This document shows positions 1 through 8,352 of a stretch of 64,000 bases of DNA, one piece after another. Made by a program: the position numbers and the translations under genes. This DNA is from UBA7672 sp963738625 (lineage in GTDB: Bacteria > Pseudomonadota > Alphaproteobacteria > Caulobacterales > Hyphomonadaceae), in the NCBI GenBank assembly GCA_963738625.1, contig CAVTXH010000020.1:558001-622000 (forward strand), read 5' to 3'. Within the stretch, counting starts at the first letter, position 1. Each line of letters begins with the position of its first letter. The notes beneath the pieces were generated by a model. That model was not told the DNA's origin, ran no database searches, and saw only the letters and a list, made by a program, of their open reading frames with translations.

Positions 1-2
1 AG

Positions 3-224
3 CACGGCGAGGCTCGCCGCCGGCGCAATCTGCAGGACGCGCTGGACAAGGACGAGCGCCTCGTGCGGGGCGGGCCCCGCCAACCCTCTGCGCCTTGGAC
101 GCCTTGTCATTTTTCGAATGGGTTCGCCGGTCTGAGCCAGCAGACCGACGCCTTCCGGATGCGGGCGGTTCGATCGGGCAAATCAGCAGTCCGAGGCGCC
201 CGGCGGCTCTTGCGTACAATGTAA
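3..224 (+). CDS. possible 3' end of an upstream gene (partial)
   Basis: An open frame runs in from the left edge and stops with TAA at 222-224. Its translation is basic (RRRRNLQDALDKDERLV near the start) and matches no family I recognise. No start is visible. It could equally be non-coding sequence before the lipoprotein gene that follows; only the open frame supports it. Confidence 0.2.
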   Translation, partial: HGEARRRRNLQDALDKDERLVRGGPRQPSAPWTPCHFSNGFAGLSQQTDAFRMRAVRSGKSAVRGARRLLRTM

Positions 225-269
225 GCTAGAGAGAAGCTCGCTGGCGATCTATCAGCGATGGAGGGGACG

Positions 270-827
270 ATGAAGCTCGGCATGAAAGGGTTGCTGTTGC
301 TTGCGCTGGCGGGTTGCGCCACGCCCGGCTTCGGATCTGGAATGAACGGCTCGCAGGCAGGCATGGAGCAGTCCGCAGATGACTTCATGGCGGCTCAGGC
401 GGCCGCCCAGGCCGCAGCCATAAAGCCCGGCGACGAGGCCCTCTCATGCGACCAGCTGCAGATCGAGATGCAGGCGATCACGACCGATCCGAGAATGCAG
501 GCGGCGACTGAGTCCATGGGAGCAAGCGCTCAGGCGCAGATGGACAAGGCGAAAGCCGCACAGGCCGGTGCGGTCGCGACAGGCATCGCCGGAGCGGCAT
601 TGGGAGTAGCAGGGTCGTTCATCCCTGGCGCGGGCTTTTTCACCCAAGGCGCAATGATGGCCCAGCAGGCCGCCATGTCTTCGCAGATGAATGAAGCCAA
701 TCGCGATCGCACGAAGATGATGAATGATATGAGCGGCATGATGCCCTTCATGATGCGCGGTCAGAGGGTGATGGACCTGGCGACCGCCAGGAACTGCGCG
801 TTCCTCAAAGGCCCGCCGCAGAACTAG
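270..827 (+). CDS. predicted lipoprotein, unknown function
   Basis: A 185-residue protein starting with a lipoprotein signal: MKLGMKGLLLLALAGC, where LAGC is a good lipobox with the acylated Cys at residue 16. The ATG at 270 is preferred over the in-frame ATG at 258 because GGAGGGG lies just before it. The middle (about residues 98-130) is Gly/Ala-rich and hydrophobic, like a membrane-inserting hairpin. The C-terminal third is strikingly Met-rich (MMNDMSGMMPFMMRG). Two Cys (about 57 and 178) could form a disulfide. It is probably envelope-anchored. I do not recognise the family. Confidence 0.7.
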   Translation: MKLGMKGLLLLALAGCATPGFGSGMNGSQAGMEQSADDFMAAQAAAQAAAIKPGDEALSCDQLQIEMQAITTDPRMQAATESMGASAQAQMDKAKAAQAGAVATGIAGAALGVAGSFIPGAGFFTQGAMMAQQAAMSSQMNEANRDRTKMMNDMSGMMPFMMRGQRVMDLATARNCAFLKGPPQN

Positions 828-989
828 GTTTCTCCGCGGACCAGGTAGATTCCTGCTACGCCGTAAATCTGCAGGACGATCACGAATTCCGCTGCGAGAC
901 CTGTTCGCGCAGGCGGCGCGGCGCCATATCTATTCACTGACCGTTCAGGTCGAATTCTGGAACGTGGCGGTCCGCTCAGGGAGAGCCCC

Positions 990-1412
990 ATGACTGTTCA
1001 CAAGGTCAGATACATTGTCGCCGCCTGCAGTACCGCTCTTCTCCTCGGCGCCTGCTCCACGGCCGCTAACACCGAGAAGGCCGACGCCAAACCCGACCCG
1101 CGCCAAGGAAAGGAAGTCAGCCAGATCTGCTTCAGCCAGCAGATCCGCAACTGGCGTGAAAACGACAGGCACTCGGTGATCGTCGAGAAAGGCCTGAAGG
1201 AAGAATACAAGCTCGACCTCGTCGGCACGTGCCAGCCCGACCAGGCCTTCACATCGATCGGCCTGGTGTCGCGCGTCGGCGGCGGAAGCTGCCTGTCGAC
1301 CGGCGACCGGCTGGTAACCGACTCTCGTTTCAACGAAGGCGCTTGCTCGATCCGCCGCATTTACGAGTGGAACAAGGACGCGGGCAAGGAAAAGACTGCG
1401 CAGGCGAGCTGA
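990..1412 (+). CDS. DUF6491-type lipoprotein
   Basis: A 140-residue lipoprotein. The signal peptide ends in LLLGAC, placing the lipid-modified Cys near residue 22. The mature part has the layout I associate with the DUF6491 family: a QICFSQQIRNWR segment, then a strand-rich body with Cys pairs (GTCQP, GSCLSTGD, GACSIRRI). Function is unknown; periplasm-facing membrane anchoring is the only inference available. A strong terminator follows at 1441, so it looks monocistronic. Confidence 0.7.
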   Translation: MTVHKVRYIVAACSTALLLGACSTAANTEKADAKPDPRQGKEVSQICFSQQIRNWRENDRHSVIVEKGLKEEYKLDLVGTCQPDQAFTSIGLVSRVGGGSCLSTGDRLVTDSRFNEGACSIRRIYEWNKDAGKEKTAQAS

Positions 1413-1440
1413 GCCCGCTGCTTCGAAGACCATGAAAATG

Positions 1441-1474
1441 AGGCCCGGGAAGCCAAGCTTCCCGGGCCTTTGTT
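1441..1474 (+). terminator. intrinsic terminator after the DUF6491 lipoprotein
   Basis: A 13-bp perfect stem (1441-1453 with 1457-1469, AGGCCCGGGAAGC and its complement) with a 3-nt CAA loop, followed by TTTGTTT. It lies 28 bases after the stop codon. Confidence 0.85.
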
Positions 1475-1647
1475 TAGACCGGACGGGTCGCGCCTCCGTC
1501 CGGTCCCCGGGGCCATGACCGCCAGGGGCGCGGTATCTCCTTCCTTCGGTCTGGAATGACAGGCTACAAACGCAACACCCGCTCGCGATTTCAGCTGCTG
1601 GCGAGGCAATCGAAGAAGCCATCACTTGGCGGGAGCGTTCGGGAAGC

Positions 1648-2418
1648 GTGACGTGGACAATCCGGCCTCGTAAGGCGCTCGCCGCCGTGTTCGCTTTTGC
1701 GCGCACGGAAGCGGCGGCGCTCGTCGCCATGTCGGTGATCGCGGGTGCGCTGCTCGTGTTCGTCGGCATCGCCGACGAAATGACCGAAGGCGATTCACAC
1801 GCATTCGACCTGGCGGTGCTGCAGACGCTGCATCCCGAGCCGGGCAATCCGGTCGGGCCCGCATGGCTCCAGCATGCGGCAGAAGATTTCACCTCGCTCG
1901 GCAGCATATCGGTTCTCGTCACGGTCACGTTAGCGGCGGGCGGACTTCTTGTGCTGCGCAGGCGATCGCTGGAAGCGGCGATTCTCGCAGCCGCGCTTGG
2001 CAGCGGGCTCTCGATAAGCGAGGGGCTGAAGGGATTCTTCGGTCGCGCGCGGCCGCCGGATATCTATCGCGCCGTCGAGGCGCTGAACCCCAGCTTCCCG
2101 AGCGGCCACGCTTTGCTGTCGGCCGTGGTCTATCTCACGCTCGGCGCCATGCTGGCGCGTTCGACGAAGAGCAGGGCGATCCGCGCCTATGTGATGACCG
2201 GCGCGATTCTCATCGCGGTGCTGGTCGGCGTAACGCGAGTCTATCTCGGCGTGCACTGGGCGAGCGACGTACTGGCCGGATGGAGTATCGGCGCCGCGTG
2301 GGCGGCTGCGTGCTGGATGTTCGAACGATGGGCCGTGGCGCGGCTGGGCAAGCGGGACGGCGAGACGCTGGCCGATCAGGCGTCGGAAGCTGCGCGCAGG
2401 ACATCCACCACTTCCTGA
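1648..2418 (+). CDS. PAP2-family membrane phosphatase
   Basis: Integral-membrane phosphatase of the PAP2 superfamily, 256 residues. All three signature blocks are present: KGFFGRARP (about 128-136), PSGH (about 150-153) and TRVYLGVHWASDV (about 196-208), with the catalytic His in the last block. Several hydrophobic helices surround them. Such enzymes dephosphorylate lipid phosphates; beside an exopolysaccharide locus, undecaprenyl-pyrophosphate recycling is plausible but unproven. Start is GTG; no strong ribosome site is visible. Its last 43 bases overlap the convergent glycosyltransferase gene. Confidence 0.85.
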   Translation: MTWTIRPRKALAAVFAFARTEAAALVAMSVIAGALLVFVGIADEMTEGDSHAFDLAVLQTLHPEPGNPVGPAWLQHAAEDFTSLGSISVLVTVTLAAGGLLVLRRRSLEAAILAAALGSGLSISEGLKGFFGRARPPDIYRAVEALNPSFPSGHALLSAVVYLTLGAMLARSTKSRAIRAYVMTGAILIAVLVGVTRVYLGVHWASDVLAGWSIGAAWAAACWMFERWAVARLGKRDGETLADQASEAARRTSTTS

Positions 2419-3617
2419 TTGTCGAGGCGTGTCGCCGCGCCACAGCGGCCGAGTTCGCTGCGCTGGCGGCGCGCGGCATCGTCCGGCAGCAATGCAACGA
2501 TGCGGTCGGCCATCGCCTGCGGACCGTCGGCGATGTCGACGAGATCGTCGAGCTCATGGCCGAAGCCTTCCAGCGCAACGGGATAGACGATGCACGGCAT
2601 GCCGAGGCGAAGGTATTCGGCAACCTTGATGCTGACGCCGCTGGCGACGCGTGTCGGTGCAAGGCCGATCGAGGAGGGACCGCCGATCGAGGGCAGGTCG
2701 TTGACCCGGCCCATGATACGGACGCCAGGCGCAGACGTCTGTTCAGGCGACAGCCCTTCGCACGCGGAGCCCGCTACCCAGAGGTTCGCTGCCGGAGAGC
2801 GCTGGCGAACCAGCGGCCAGACGTCGTCGATCAGGTGCCGCAGCGCGTCCGTGTTGCCGGCATGGCGCGTGCCGAGGAAGACGGCGCGTGCAGGCGCGTT
2901 GTCGTGGGCGAGGGGATAGTCCGGCACTTCGGGGCGCAGCCACACATGCGCCGCCCCCGGCGTCAGCAGCCGGAAACGCTCGAGCTCGTTGGCTGAGGCG
3001 AAGACCAGCGTGTCGGCGGCGCTGACCATTGCCGCTTCTTCGATGTCGGTGATGTCGTTGTGATCCGGCGCTTCGCCTCGTGCACGGAAAGCGGCGGCGC
3101 GCAACGAAAACAAGTCGTGCAGCAGGACGGCTTTGCTGGATGGCTGCTTGAGTAGCGAGAGGGCGGGGCCGAGGGGCGAATACTCCGCCGTCACAACCGA
3201 AGCGGGACGGGCGTCGGATGCGGCGGCGAGTTCGGCGGTCTCTCGGTCGGACAGCGGAACACCGAGCAGGCTCTTCACCTTCACCTTCATGCCTATGCGG
3301 CGCAGGGCTTCCTGGCCGAGGCGGATGACGAAGCGGCCCCACACGGCGGGAGAAAGCGACCAATAGCGCCCGCCAATGCGCACGCTTTGCGGCGCCACGA
3401 TTTCGGCGGCGATGGTCGTGAAATCGGGGTGGATGCTGAACCAGGGGCGGTTGCCGAACGAACGGCGCGGCGCGAACACCAAGCGCACGCCAAGGTCCGC
3501 CTGGCGCACGGCGCGCAGGAACACCATCAGATAAGCGCTATTGCCCGTGGTCATTGAATCCAACTGGCGCGCGACCAGCATGTTCAGGAGAGCGGGCTTT
3601 TCCGGTCCTTCGGGCAT
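2376..3617 (-). CDS. glycosyltransferase family 4 (EPS locus)
   Basis: A 413-residue protein with the two-domain GT-B layout. The C-terminal half has the GT4 pattern: a strand with FLGTRHAGNTDALRHLI, VRIMGRVNDLPS, and the donor-site helix GVSIKVAEYLRLGMPCIV. The N-terminal half is less conserved, as usual for the acceptor domain. It would transfer a sugar from a nucleotide donor to a lipid-linked EPS intermediate at the inner membrane. It is transcribed away from the next EPS genes, so the 180-base gap at 3618-3798 is a divergent promoter region. The 3' end overlaps the PAP2 gene tail to tail. Confidence 0.8.
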   Translation of the reverse strand: MPEGPEKPALLNMLVARQLDSMTTGNSAYLMVFLRAVRQADLGVRLVFAPRRSFGNRPWFSIHPDFTTIAAEIVAPQSVRIGGRYWSLSPAVWGRFVIRLGQEALRRIGMKVKVKSLLGVPLSDRETAELAAASDARPASVVTAEYSPLGPALSLLKQPSSKAVLLHDLFSLRAAAFRARGEAPDHNDITDIEEAAMVSAADTLVFASANELERFRLLTPGAAHVWLRPEVPDYPLAHDNAPARAVFLGTRHAGNTDALRHLIDDVWPLVRQRSPAANLWVAGSACEGLSPEQTSAPGVRIMGRVNDLPSIGGPSSIGLAPTRVASGVSIKVAEYLRLGMPCIVYPVALEGFGHELDDLVDIADGPQAMADRIVALLPDDAARRQRSELGRCGAATRLDNQEVVDVLRAASDA

Positions 3618-3798
3618 CGAATCCCAGACTGAAATCGGCGGCCCCGTGTGGGACGCTCACGGCGCGATATGTGCAAGTCCCCAGCCGCGCGGCCCTTTGG
3701 CCGGGCGCCTATTCCGCAAGGCGAGTGACCGCACGCACCAGGCGAGTGGTGATGAACCCGGTCGCGATTGGGGACTAGGGTTTTTTCAGGAAGCGCGC

Positions 3799-4551
3799 AT
3801 GTCGGATACGGCGACCGTCCCAGACGTGGTTACCCGGGGCAGCAAGAATGCCGCCCCGAGGGCTGTAGTGCGCCAGGAAAAATCAAATGCCCTTCTTGCG
3901 GGCCGCGCCGGGCTTTGGACCGCTCTGCTGATCGTCAGCGCGATAACTTTGATTCCCATTGCCCGCTTTGCCGCTGTGAACCTCGAGACGTGGACGCTGC
4001 TGCAGGCGGACAACGCCTCGATCCAGCGCCAGCTCATCCGCGTCGGCAAGGTGTCCTCGCCGCCGGACTACCTCGAAGCGCTGGCCGAGCTGGGCGTTCA
4101 GCCCGCCACCCAGGACATCGAAGCCGCTTACATGGCGGCGCGGGACGCCGTTAAGGCCGACCCTTCGCGAGCGCATGCCTGGGGACTGCTGGCCTATCTG
4201 GAGACGCTGCGCGCCGGGAAGGTTACTCCCGCCTCGCTCGAGGCTTTGACGCGGTCGATGAGCGCCTGTCCGCTATGCGACCAGGACCTGATCCGCTGGC
4301 GGTTCAACTTCGTGCTGGCGAACTGGAACGCCATTCCCGACGTGACCCGCCGCAGAGCGTTCGAGCAGGCCGATATCCTGCGCTGGATCGGCCAGAACCG
4401 CGAATTCCTCGCCGAGATGCGGATGAAAGCCATGGGCGCCGGCATCCCGTTCGACGCCTACCGCTCCGCTGTCGAGACGCCGGTGCGCACCTGGGACATC
4501 GCCCCTGCGGCCGACGCTGCGATCTCCGGGCAGCTCCGGCCGAAGACCTGA
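3799..4551 (+). CDS. EPS-locus single-pass membrane protein, unknown
   Basis: A 250-residue protein starting at ATG 3799 behind AGGAAG. About 35 polar residues precede one hydrophobic helix (LWTALLIVSAITLIPIARFA). The remainder is alpha-helical with a TPR-like pattern (AYMAARDAVKADPSRAHAWGLLAYLETLRAG) and a CPLCDQD motif. It lies 33 bases before a GT2 gene on the same strand, so it probably shares an operon. A role as a periplasmic scaffold in EPS assembly is inference; I do not recognise a family. Confidence 0.65.
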   Translation: MSDTATVPDVVTRGSKNAAPRAVVRQEKSNALLAGRAGLWTALLIVSAITLIPIARFAAVNLETWTLLQADNASIQRQLIRVGKVSSPPDYLEALAELGVQPATQDIEAAYMAARDAVKADPSRAHAWGLLAYLETLRAGKVTPASLEALTRSMSACPLCDQDLIRWRFNFVLANWNAIPDVTRRRAFEQADILRWIGQNREFLAEMRMKAMGAGIPFDAYRSAVETPVRTWDIAPAADAAISGQLRPKT

Positions 4552-4584
4552 CGCAACCGGCAGGAGAATTGCTGGGCAACCCGC

Positions 4585-5631
4585 ATGGACACGACGGTAC
4601 TCCTCGAAACGCCAGATGCGGTCGCCGCGCCGGTTAACGCCGTCGCGCCTCGCGTCGTCGAGGCCGCGGACATACTGGTTGTGATCCCGGCCCTTAACGA
4701 GGAAGCGCATATCGAGGATTGCGTCCGCTCGCTGATGGGCCGCGATGGGCGCCTGTCGGGCGCTGCGATCGTGGTGGTCGATGGCGGCAGCACGGACGCG
4801 ACATGCCGCATCGTCGCCGGCCTGTTCGAGGAATTCCCGAACCTTCGCCTTGCCTACAACCTACAACGTGTTCAGTCAGCGGCGGTCAACCTCGCCGCCC
4901 GCAGCTTCGGCGGGGGCCGCAGGATGCTGGTGCGGTGCGACGCCCACGCGATCTATCCCGAAGGCTTCGTGATGTCGGTCGCTCAGTCTCTTAACCAGCG
5001 CGGCGTCGCTTCCGTGGTCGTTCCGATGGATGCGATCGGCGAGACCTGCTTTCAGCGCGCCAATGCCTGGATCGTCGATACGCCGCTGGGTTCGGGGGGC
5101 TCGGCCCACAGGGGCGGGCGGAAATCCATGTTCGTAGACCACGGCCACCATGCCGGGTTCGACCTCAAGACCTTCCTGCATGTCGGCGGCTACGACGAAA
5201 CCTTCTCGCACAACGAGGATGCGGAGTTCGACAAGCGGCTGCGCGAAGCCGGCGGACGCATCTTCCTCGATGCGGACATCCGGCTGGCCTACCTGCCGCG
5301 GGCGGAGGCTGGCGCGCTGGCGAAGCAGTACTTCAACTACGGCAAGGGCCGGGCGCGGACGATCCTCAAGCATGGCGAGCGACCGAAGCTGCGCCAGATG
5401 ATCCCGCCGGCAACGCTGGCCGCGTGCGTTTTCGGCTTTGCAGCGGCGCCGTTTACCGTGTGGAGCCTGCTGCTTCCGGGCGGCTATCTCGCCGCGCTGG
5501 CGCTGGCCTCCTTAGGCGTGGCGGCTAAGCACAGATCGCTGTGCGGTCTCTTGGCCGGCCCGGCTTCGGCGATCATGCACATGTCGTGGGCGGCCGGGCT
5601 CTTCCGGCAGCTGATCCGTCGCAAGGCCTGA
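4585..5631 (+). CDS. glycosyltransferase family 2, ExoA-like
   Basis: A 348-residue GT-A enzyme. The nucleotide-sugar fold begins with VVIPALNEEAHIEDCVRSL (about 33-51), followed by VVVDGGSTDAT and RCDAHAIYP at the DxD position. HNEDAEFDKRLREAGG is the acceptor/base block (ED). Two hydrophobic segments at the C-terminus (PPATLAACVFGFAAAPF onward) anchor it in the inner membrane. The layout matches ExoA-type transferases that extend lipid-linked oligosaccharides in succinoglycan-like pathways. The substrate cannot be read from sequence. Confidence 0.85.
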   Translation: MDTTVLLETPDAVAAPVNAVAPRVVEAADILVVIPALNEEAHIEDCVRSLMGRDGRLSGAAIVVVDGGSTDATCRIVAGLFEEFPNLRLAYNLQRVQSAAVNLAARSFGGGRRMLVRCDAHAIYPEGFVMSVAQSLNQRGVASVVVPMDAIGETCFQRANAWIVDTPLGSGGSAHRGGRKSMFVDHGHHAGFDLKTFLHVGGYDETFSHNEDAEFDKRLREAGGRIFLDADIRLAYLPRAEAGALAKQYFNYGKGRARTILKHGERPKLRQMIPPATLAACVFGFAAAPFTVWSLLLPGGYLAALALASLGVAAKHRSLCGLLAGPASAIMHMSWAAGLFRQLIRRKA

Positions 5632-5634
5632 TGC

Positions 5635-6003
5635 TCAGAACATCGAGCTCTTGCGCTCATTCACCTTGGAGGCTGCCCGCTCGTACAGCATTTCCACGAG
5701 CTGATTGGCGTTCTTGCCGTTCATATCGACCTTTGTGGCGAGGTTGTTCTCCTTCAAGACCTGCTTCAGCTGCGGCAGCTTAAAGGACGAGAACACGTTC
5801 ACGAACTTCGTTTTCGATCCCGATGCAGCGAGCTGGTAGGGGTTGGCGAGTTCGGCCTTGGCCGTATCCTCGAACACGACGTCGCCGCCGAGGGCCTTCA
5901 CAAGGCGCGCGGCAAGGCGCGGATTTGATCGGACTTCCTCGCGGAGTTCATCAAAAAAGCGGTCGAGATACTCGACCGGCGTCAGTCGCGGACTTTCTGC
6001 CAT
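5635..6003 (-). CDS. small partner protein of the ParA-like ATPase
   Basis: A 122-residue, mostly alpha-helical, charged protein without membrane segments. Its ATG lies inside the end of the ParA-like gene (22-base overlap), so the two are translationally coupled. The N-terminus (RLTPVEYLDRFFDELREEVRS) looks like an amphipathic helix. The C-terminal half contains LKQVLKENNLATKVDMNGKN, resembling a small nucleic-acid- or protein-binding fold. By position it could be the adaptor or cargo-binding partner of the ATPase. I do not recognise it as ParB or any named family. Confidence 0.7.
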   Translation of the reverse strand: MAESPRLTPVEYLDRFFDELREEVRSNPRLAARLVKALGGDVVFEDTAKAELANPYQLAASGSKTKFVNVFSSFKLPQLKQVLKENNLATKVDMNGKNANQLVEMLYERAASKVNERKSSMF

Positions 6004-6902
6004 GTCTCGCCTGTTCGCTGGCTCATGAAGTCGGTGAAGCGCTCCGCCAGCCGGCGGACGTCGCTGCTCACGCCCGCGTACTTTCCGCGGAAGGTGTTGT
6101 AGCTGTCGGGCGCCGCGCGATCCATCGCGTTAAGGACGTGCACGGATTCCGGGATGGTCGGGCCGAACCAGCGGTCCTTGAGGTAAATCTCGCGCAGGTC
6201 AGAAGCTACGGCGCGCGCGTACTTGGTGTCGCGGAAGCGCGTGATCAGCACGAAATTGCGGCGGGGAAGGTCGCTGGTGACGAACTTGCCGACCCAGTCG
6301 GAGAACTGCTTCGTCCCCCAGGTCGATACAGCGTCTGCAATGGTCGGCGTCACGAACACGTCGGCGAGAGCAAGACCAGCGCGGGCCAGCGGCGACAGGT
6401 GCGGCGGGCAATCGAGCAGGATCACGTCGTAGAGCGGCAGCAGAGGAGCAATGGCCTCGCGGAAGTATTTGGTTAGCGCCGCGGAGAGAGTCGTCGGCGT
6501 GCCTCGGCCGGAATACCATTCTTCCTCCAGCCCGAGCTCGCGAAGCCGAAGTTGCGGATGGGCCGGCAGGCTGGAGATCCACCCCCTGCGTTCGTCGCCC
6601 TCCTCCGCAATGCGGAGCTCCTCGAGCGAGACGGCGTTGGGCATCACGAAGGGCGCAGCTGCGGCGGGCCTGTCGGCGGCGAAATCGCCTAACAGGTGAT
6701 GCGTGCCTTTTCCCTGGTCCGACGCGGCCTGTACGCCCCGTTCCGTCAACAGCATCTGGCTGGAATTGGCCTGGGGATCGAGATCGATCACCAGCACATT
6801 CATCCCGTAGAAGTGCGCAAGCCCGTCCGCCAGCATCACCGTCGTGGTCGACTTACCGACCCCGCCCTTAAGGTTCGCGATGGCTGCCGTGGTTGCCGGC
6901 AC
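5982..6902 (-). CDS. ParA/MinD-type ATPase in the EPS locus
   Basis: A 306-residue deviant-Walker ATPase. Visible motifs are KGGVGKST (about 11-18, with the signature first Lys), VIDLDPQANSS (about 38-48) and ILLDCPPHLSP. There is no N-terminal DNA-binding domain, so it resembles short ParA-type positioning ATPases. GTG start. It overlaps the small downstream partner and lies 25 bases after the Wzy-like gene on the same strand. Such ATPases segregate plasmids or position chromosomes and large complexes. Here, positioning of the polysaccharide machinery is a contextual inference only. Confidence 0.85.
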   Translation of the reverse strand: MPATTAAIANLKGGVGKSTTTVMLADGLAHFYGMNVLVIDLDPQANSSQMLLTERGVQAASDQGKGTHHLLGDFAADRPAAAAPFVMPNAVSLEELRIAEEGDERRGWISSLPAHPQLRLRELGLEEEWYSGRGTPTTLSAALTKYFREAIAPLLPLYDVILLDCPPHLSPLARAGLALADVFVTPTIADAVSTWGTKQFSDWVGKFVTSDLPRRNFVLITRFRDTKYARAVASDLREIYLKDRWFGPTIPESVHVLNAMDRAAPDSYNTFRGKYAGVSSDVRRLAERFTDFMSQRTGETWQKVRD

Positions 6903-6927
6903 TAAGGGCGACTCCTGTCGCCGCTAG

Positions 6928-8272
6928 CTACGATGCGGCGTTCTGGCTGGAGGATCGGGCGGTCGCGACGCCGCATGCGGCGCCTAGGAGTAGGGCGTAG
7001 AGCCATGCGACGTCGGGCAGATCAAGGGACGAGTCCGAAACGCCGTGAAGCATCAACAACAAACCGGCGGCAATCGCCAACCGGGCGAATGTACGCGGCG
7101 CTTTTCGCTGTCCAAGTGCAGAGATGATGCGGATGTGCATCGCGCCAATGAATAGCAGAACGGCGGCAAGTCCTACGATTCCGCCCTCGACGAGCCAGTG
7201 GACGAACACGTTCTGTACGTCGCCCGGCGATAGCATGGCCTTGGCGTTGGCAAGCGTCATGGCGCCATCGCCGACGATGTCGATCGAGCCCAGGCCATGA
7301 CCGAAGATCGGGCTCTGGAGCCAGGCGGCGATATAGGCCTCGATGCGCTGGATATGGGGCAGGGTGTCCGACAGGCCTACGCCCGGCGCTACACTTTCGT
7401 CGCGGAGCCACGAAAGCGCAACGCCGAGCGCAGCGAAGACGATAGCGACGAGCGGCGCGACGCGGCTGGCGATGCGGATGATGGCGCTGCGGTGCGGGCG
7501 GTTGGTGATGGCGCGTGTATCCCACCAGATGTGAGCGAGCAGGACAGCTGTGGTGAGGAGAACGCCGACCCGCGAGCCAGTAAGGCCAAGGCAGGTCACA
7601 GCGAAGACCAGCAGCAGCATGCCGCCAAGCGCGTCGCGCATCAGGCGCTCGATCATTTCGGAGCGCGCGAGCGCCTCCGCATCCATCTGCTTGACGACAT
7701 GAAGCACACGGGCCGAGCCGATCAGCGTGAGGAGGCCGAAGAGCACGGCAGCCGAGGCCGGCGAGTTCGAACGAGTCGGTTATCGCTCCGACTGCATTGC
7801 CCGACAGGACGCCGCCCATCTGGTTGAAGAACATAAGCGCGCAGTAGGTGAAGGACGACCAGACAAGGCCCGCCCACAGGATATCCAGCACGCCGCGCTT
7901 GCGGGCGGCGATATAGCCGAGCGTCCACACGGCGCCCGCCGCGAACAGGACAGCGAGTTCCGGGGCCGCGCGATCGAGATTGCCGGCGGCGCCGCTTGTC
8001 CCGAACGTCCACACGGCGCCTGCGCCGGCCATCATGCCGACGGTAATGTGGCGGGGCCCCGCTGCGAGGACGGCGGCAAGGGCGGTGGCGATAAAGCAGA
8101 TCGAGAAGGCGAGGGCCGACATCGGCTGGGTCGCGCCGAACAGCAGGTGGGAGAGGGTAAGGAGCAGGATCGCGATCAGCGCCGGAATGACATCGCGGCG
8201 GCGGATACGCGTGCGCGATACGGGGCGCGACGAGCCCCAGCCAGTTGCCGGTTCCGCAGTTGTCTCGTTCAT
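6928..8272 (-). pseudogene. O-antigen ligase/Wzy-type polymerase, frameshifted
   Basis: A polytopic membrane protein of about 447 residues that is read only by joining two frames. The upstream frame (start ATG 8272) gives the first four or five helices and breaks after ITDSF. The downstream frame continues with NSPASAAVLFGLL and the rest, including the periplasmic loop region with HGLGSIDI and VHWLVEGG, typical of the Wzy_C/O-antigen ligase family. Skipping the single base at 7768 restores one reading frame. It would polymerise EPS repeats or ligate chains in the inner membrane. This is a real mutation or an assembly error; the flanking coding sequence shows no other damage. Confidence 0.8.
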
Positions 8273-8352
8273 TCCGCCGACCTTGAGGCCTGAAGAGGAA
8301 CCGTTCCTACGCAAGGACGAGTCCATTCCGCGGCCTGCGGCGGCAGGGAACC

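Noticed and set aside
7022..7764. second half of the frame that starts the Wzy-like gene
   Set aside because: After ITDSF the translation turns into Arg/His-rich nonsense, while the neighbouring frame carries the real membrane helices.
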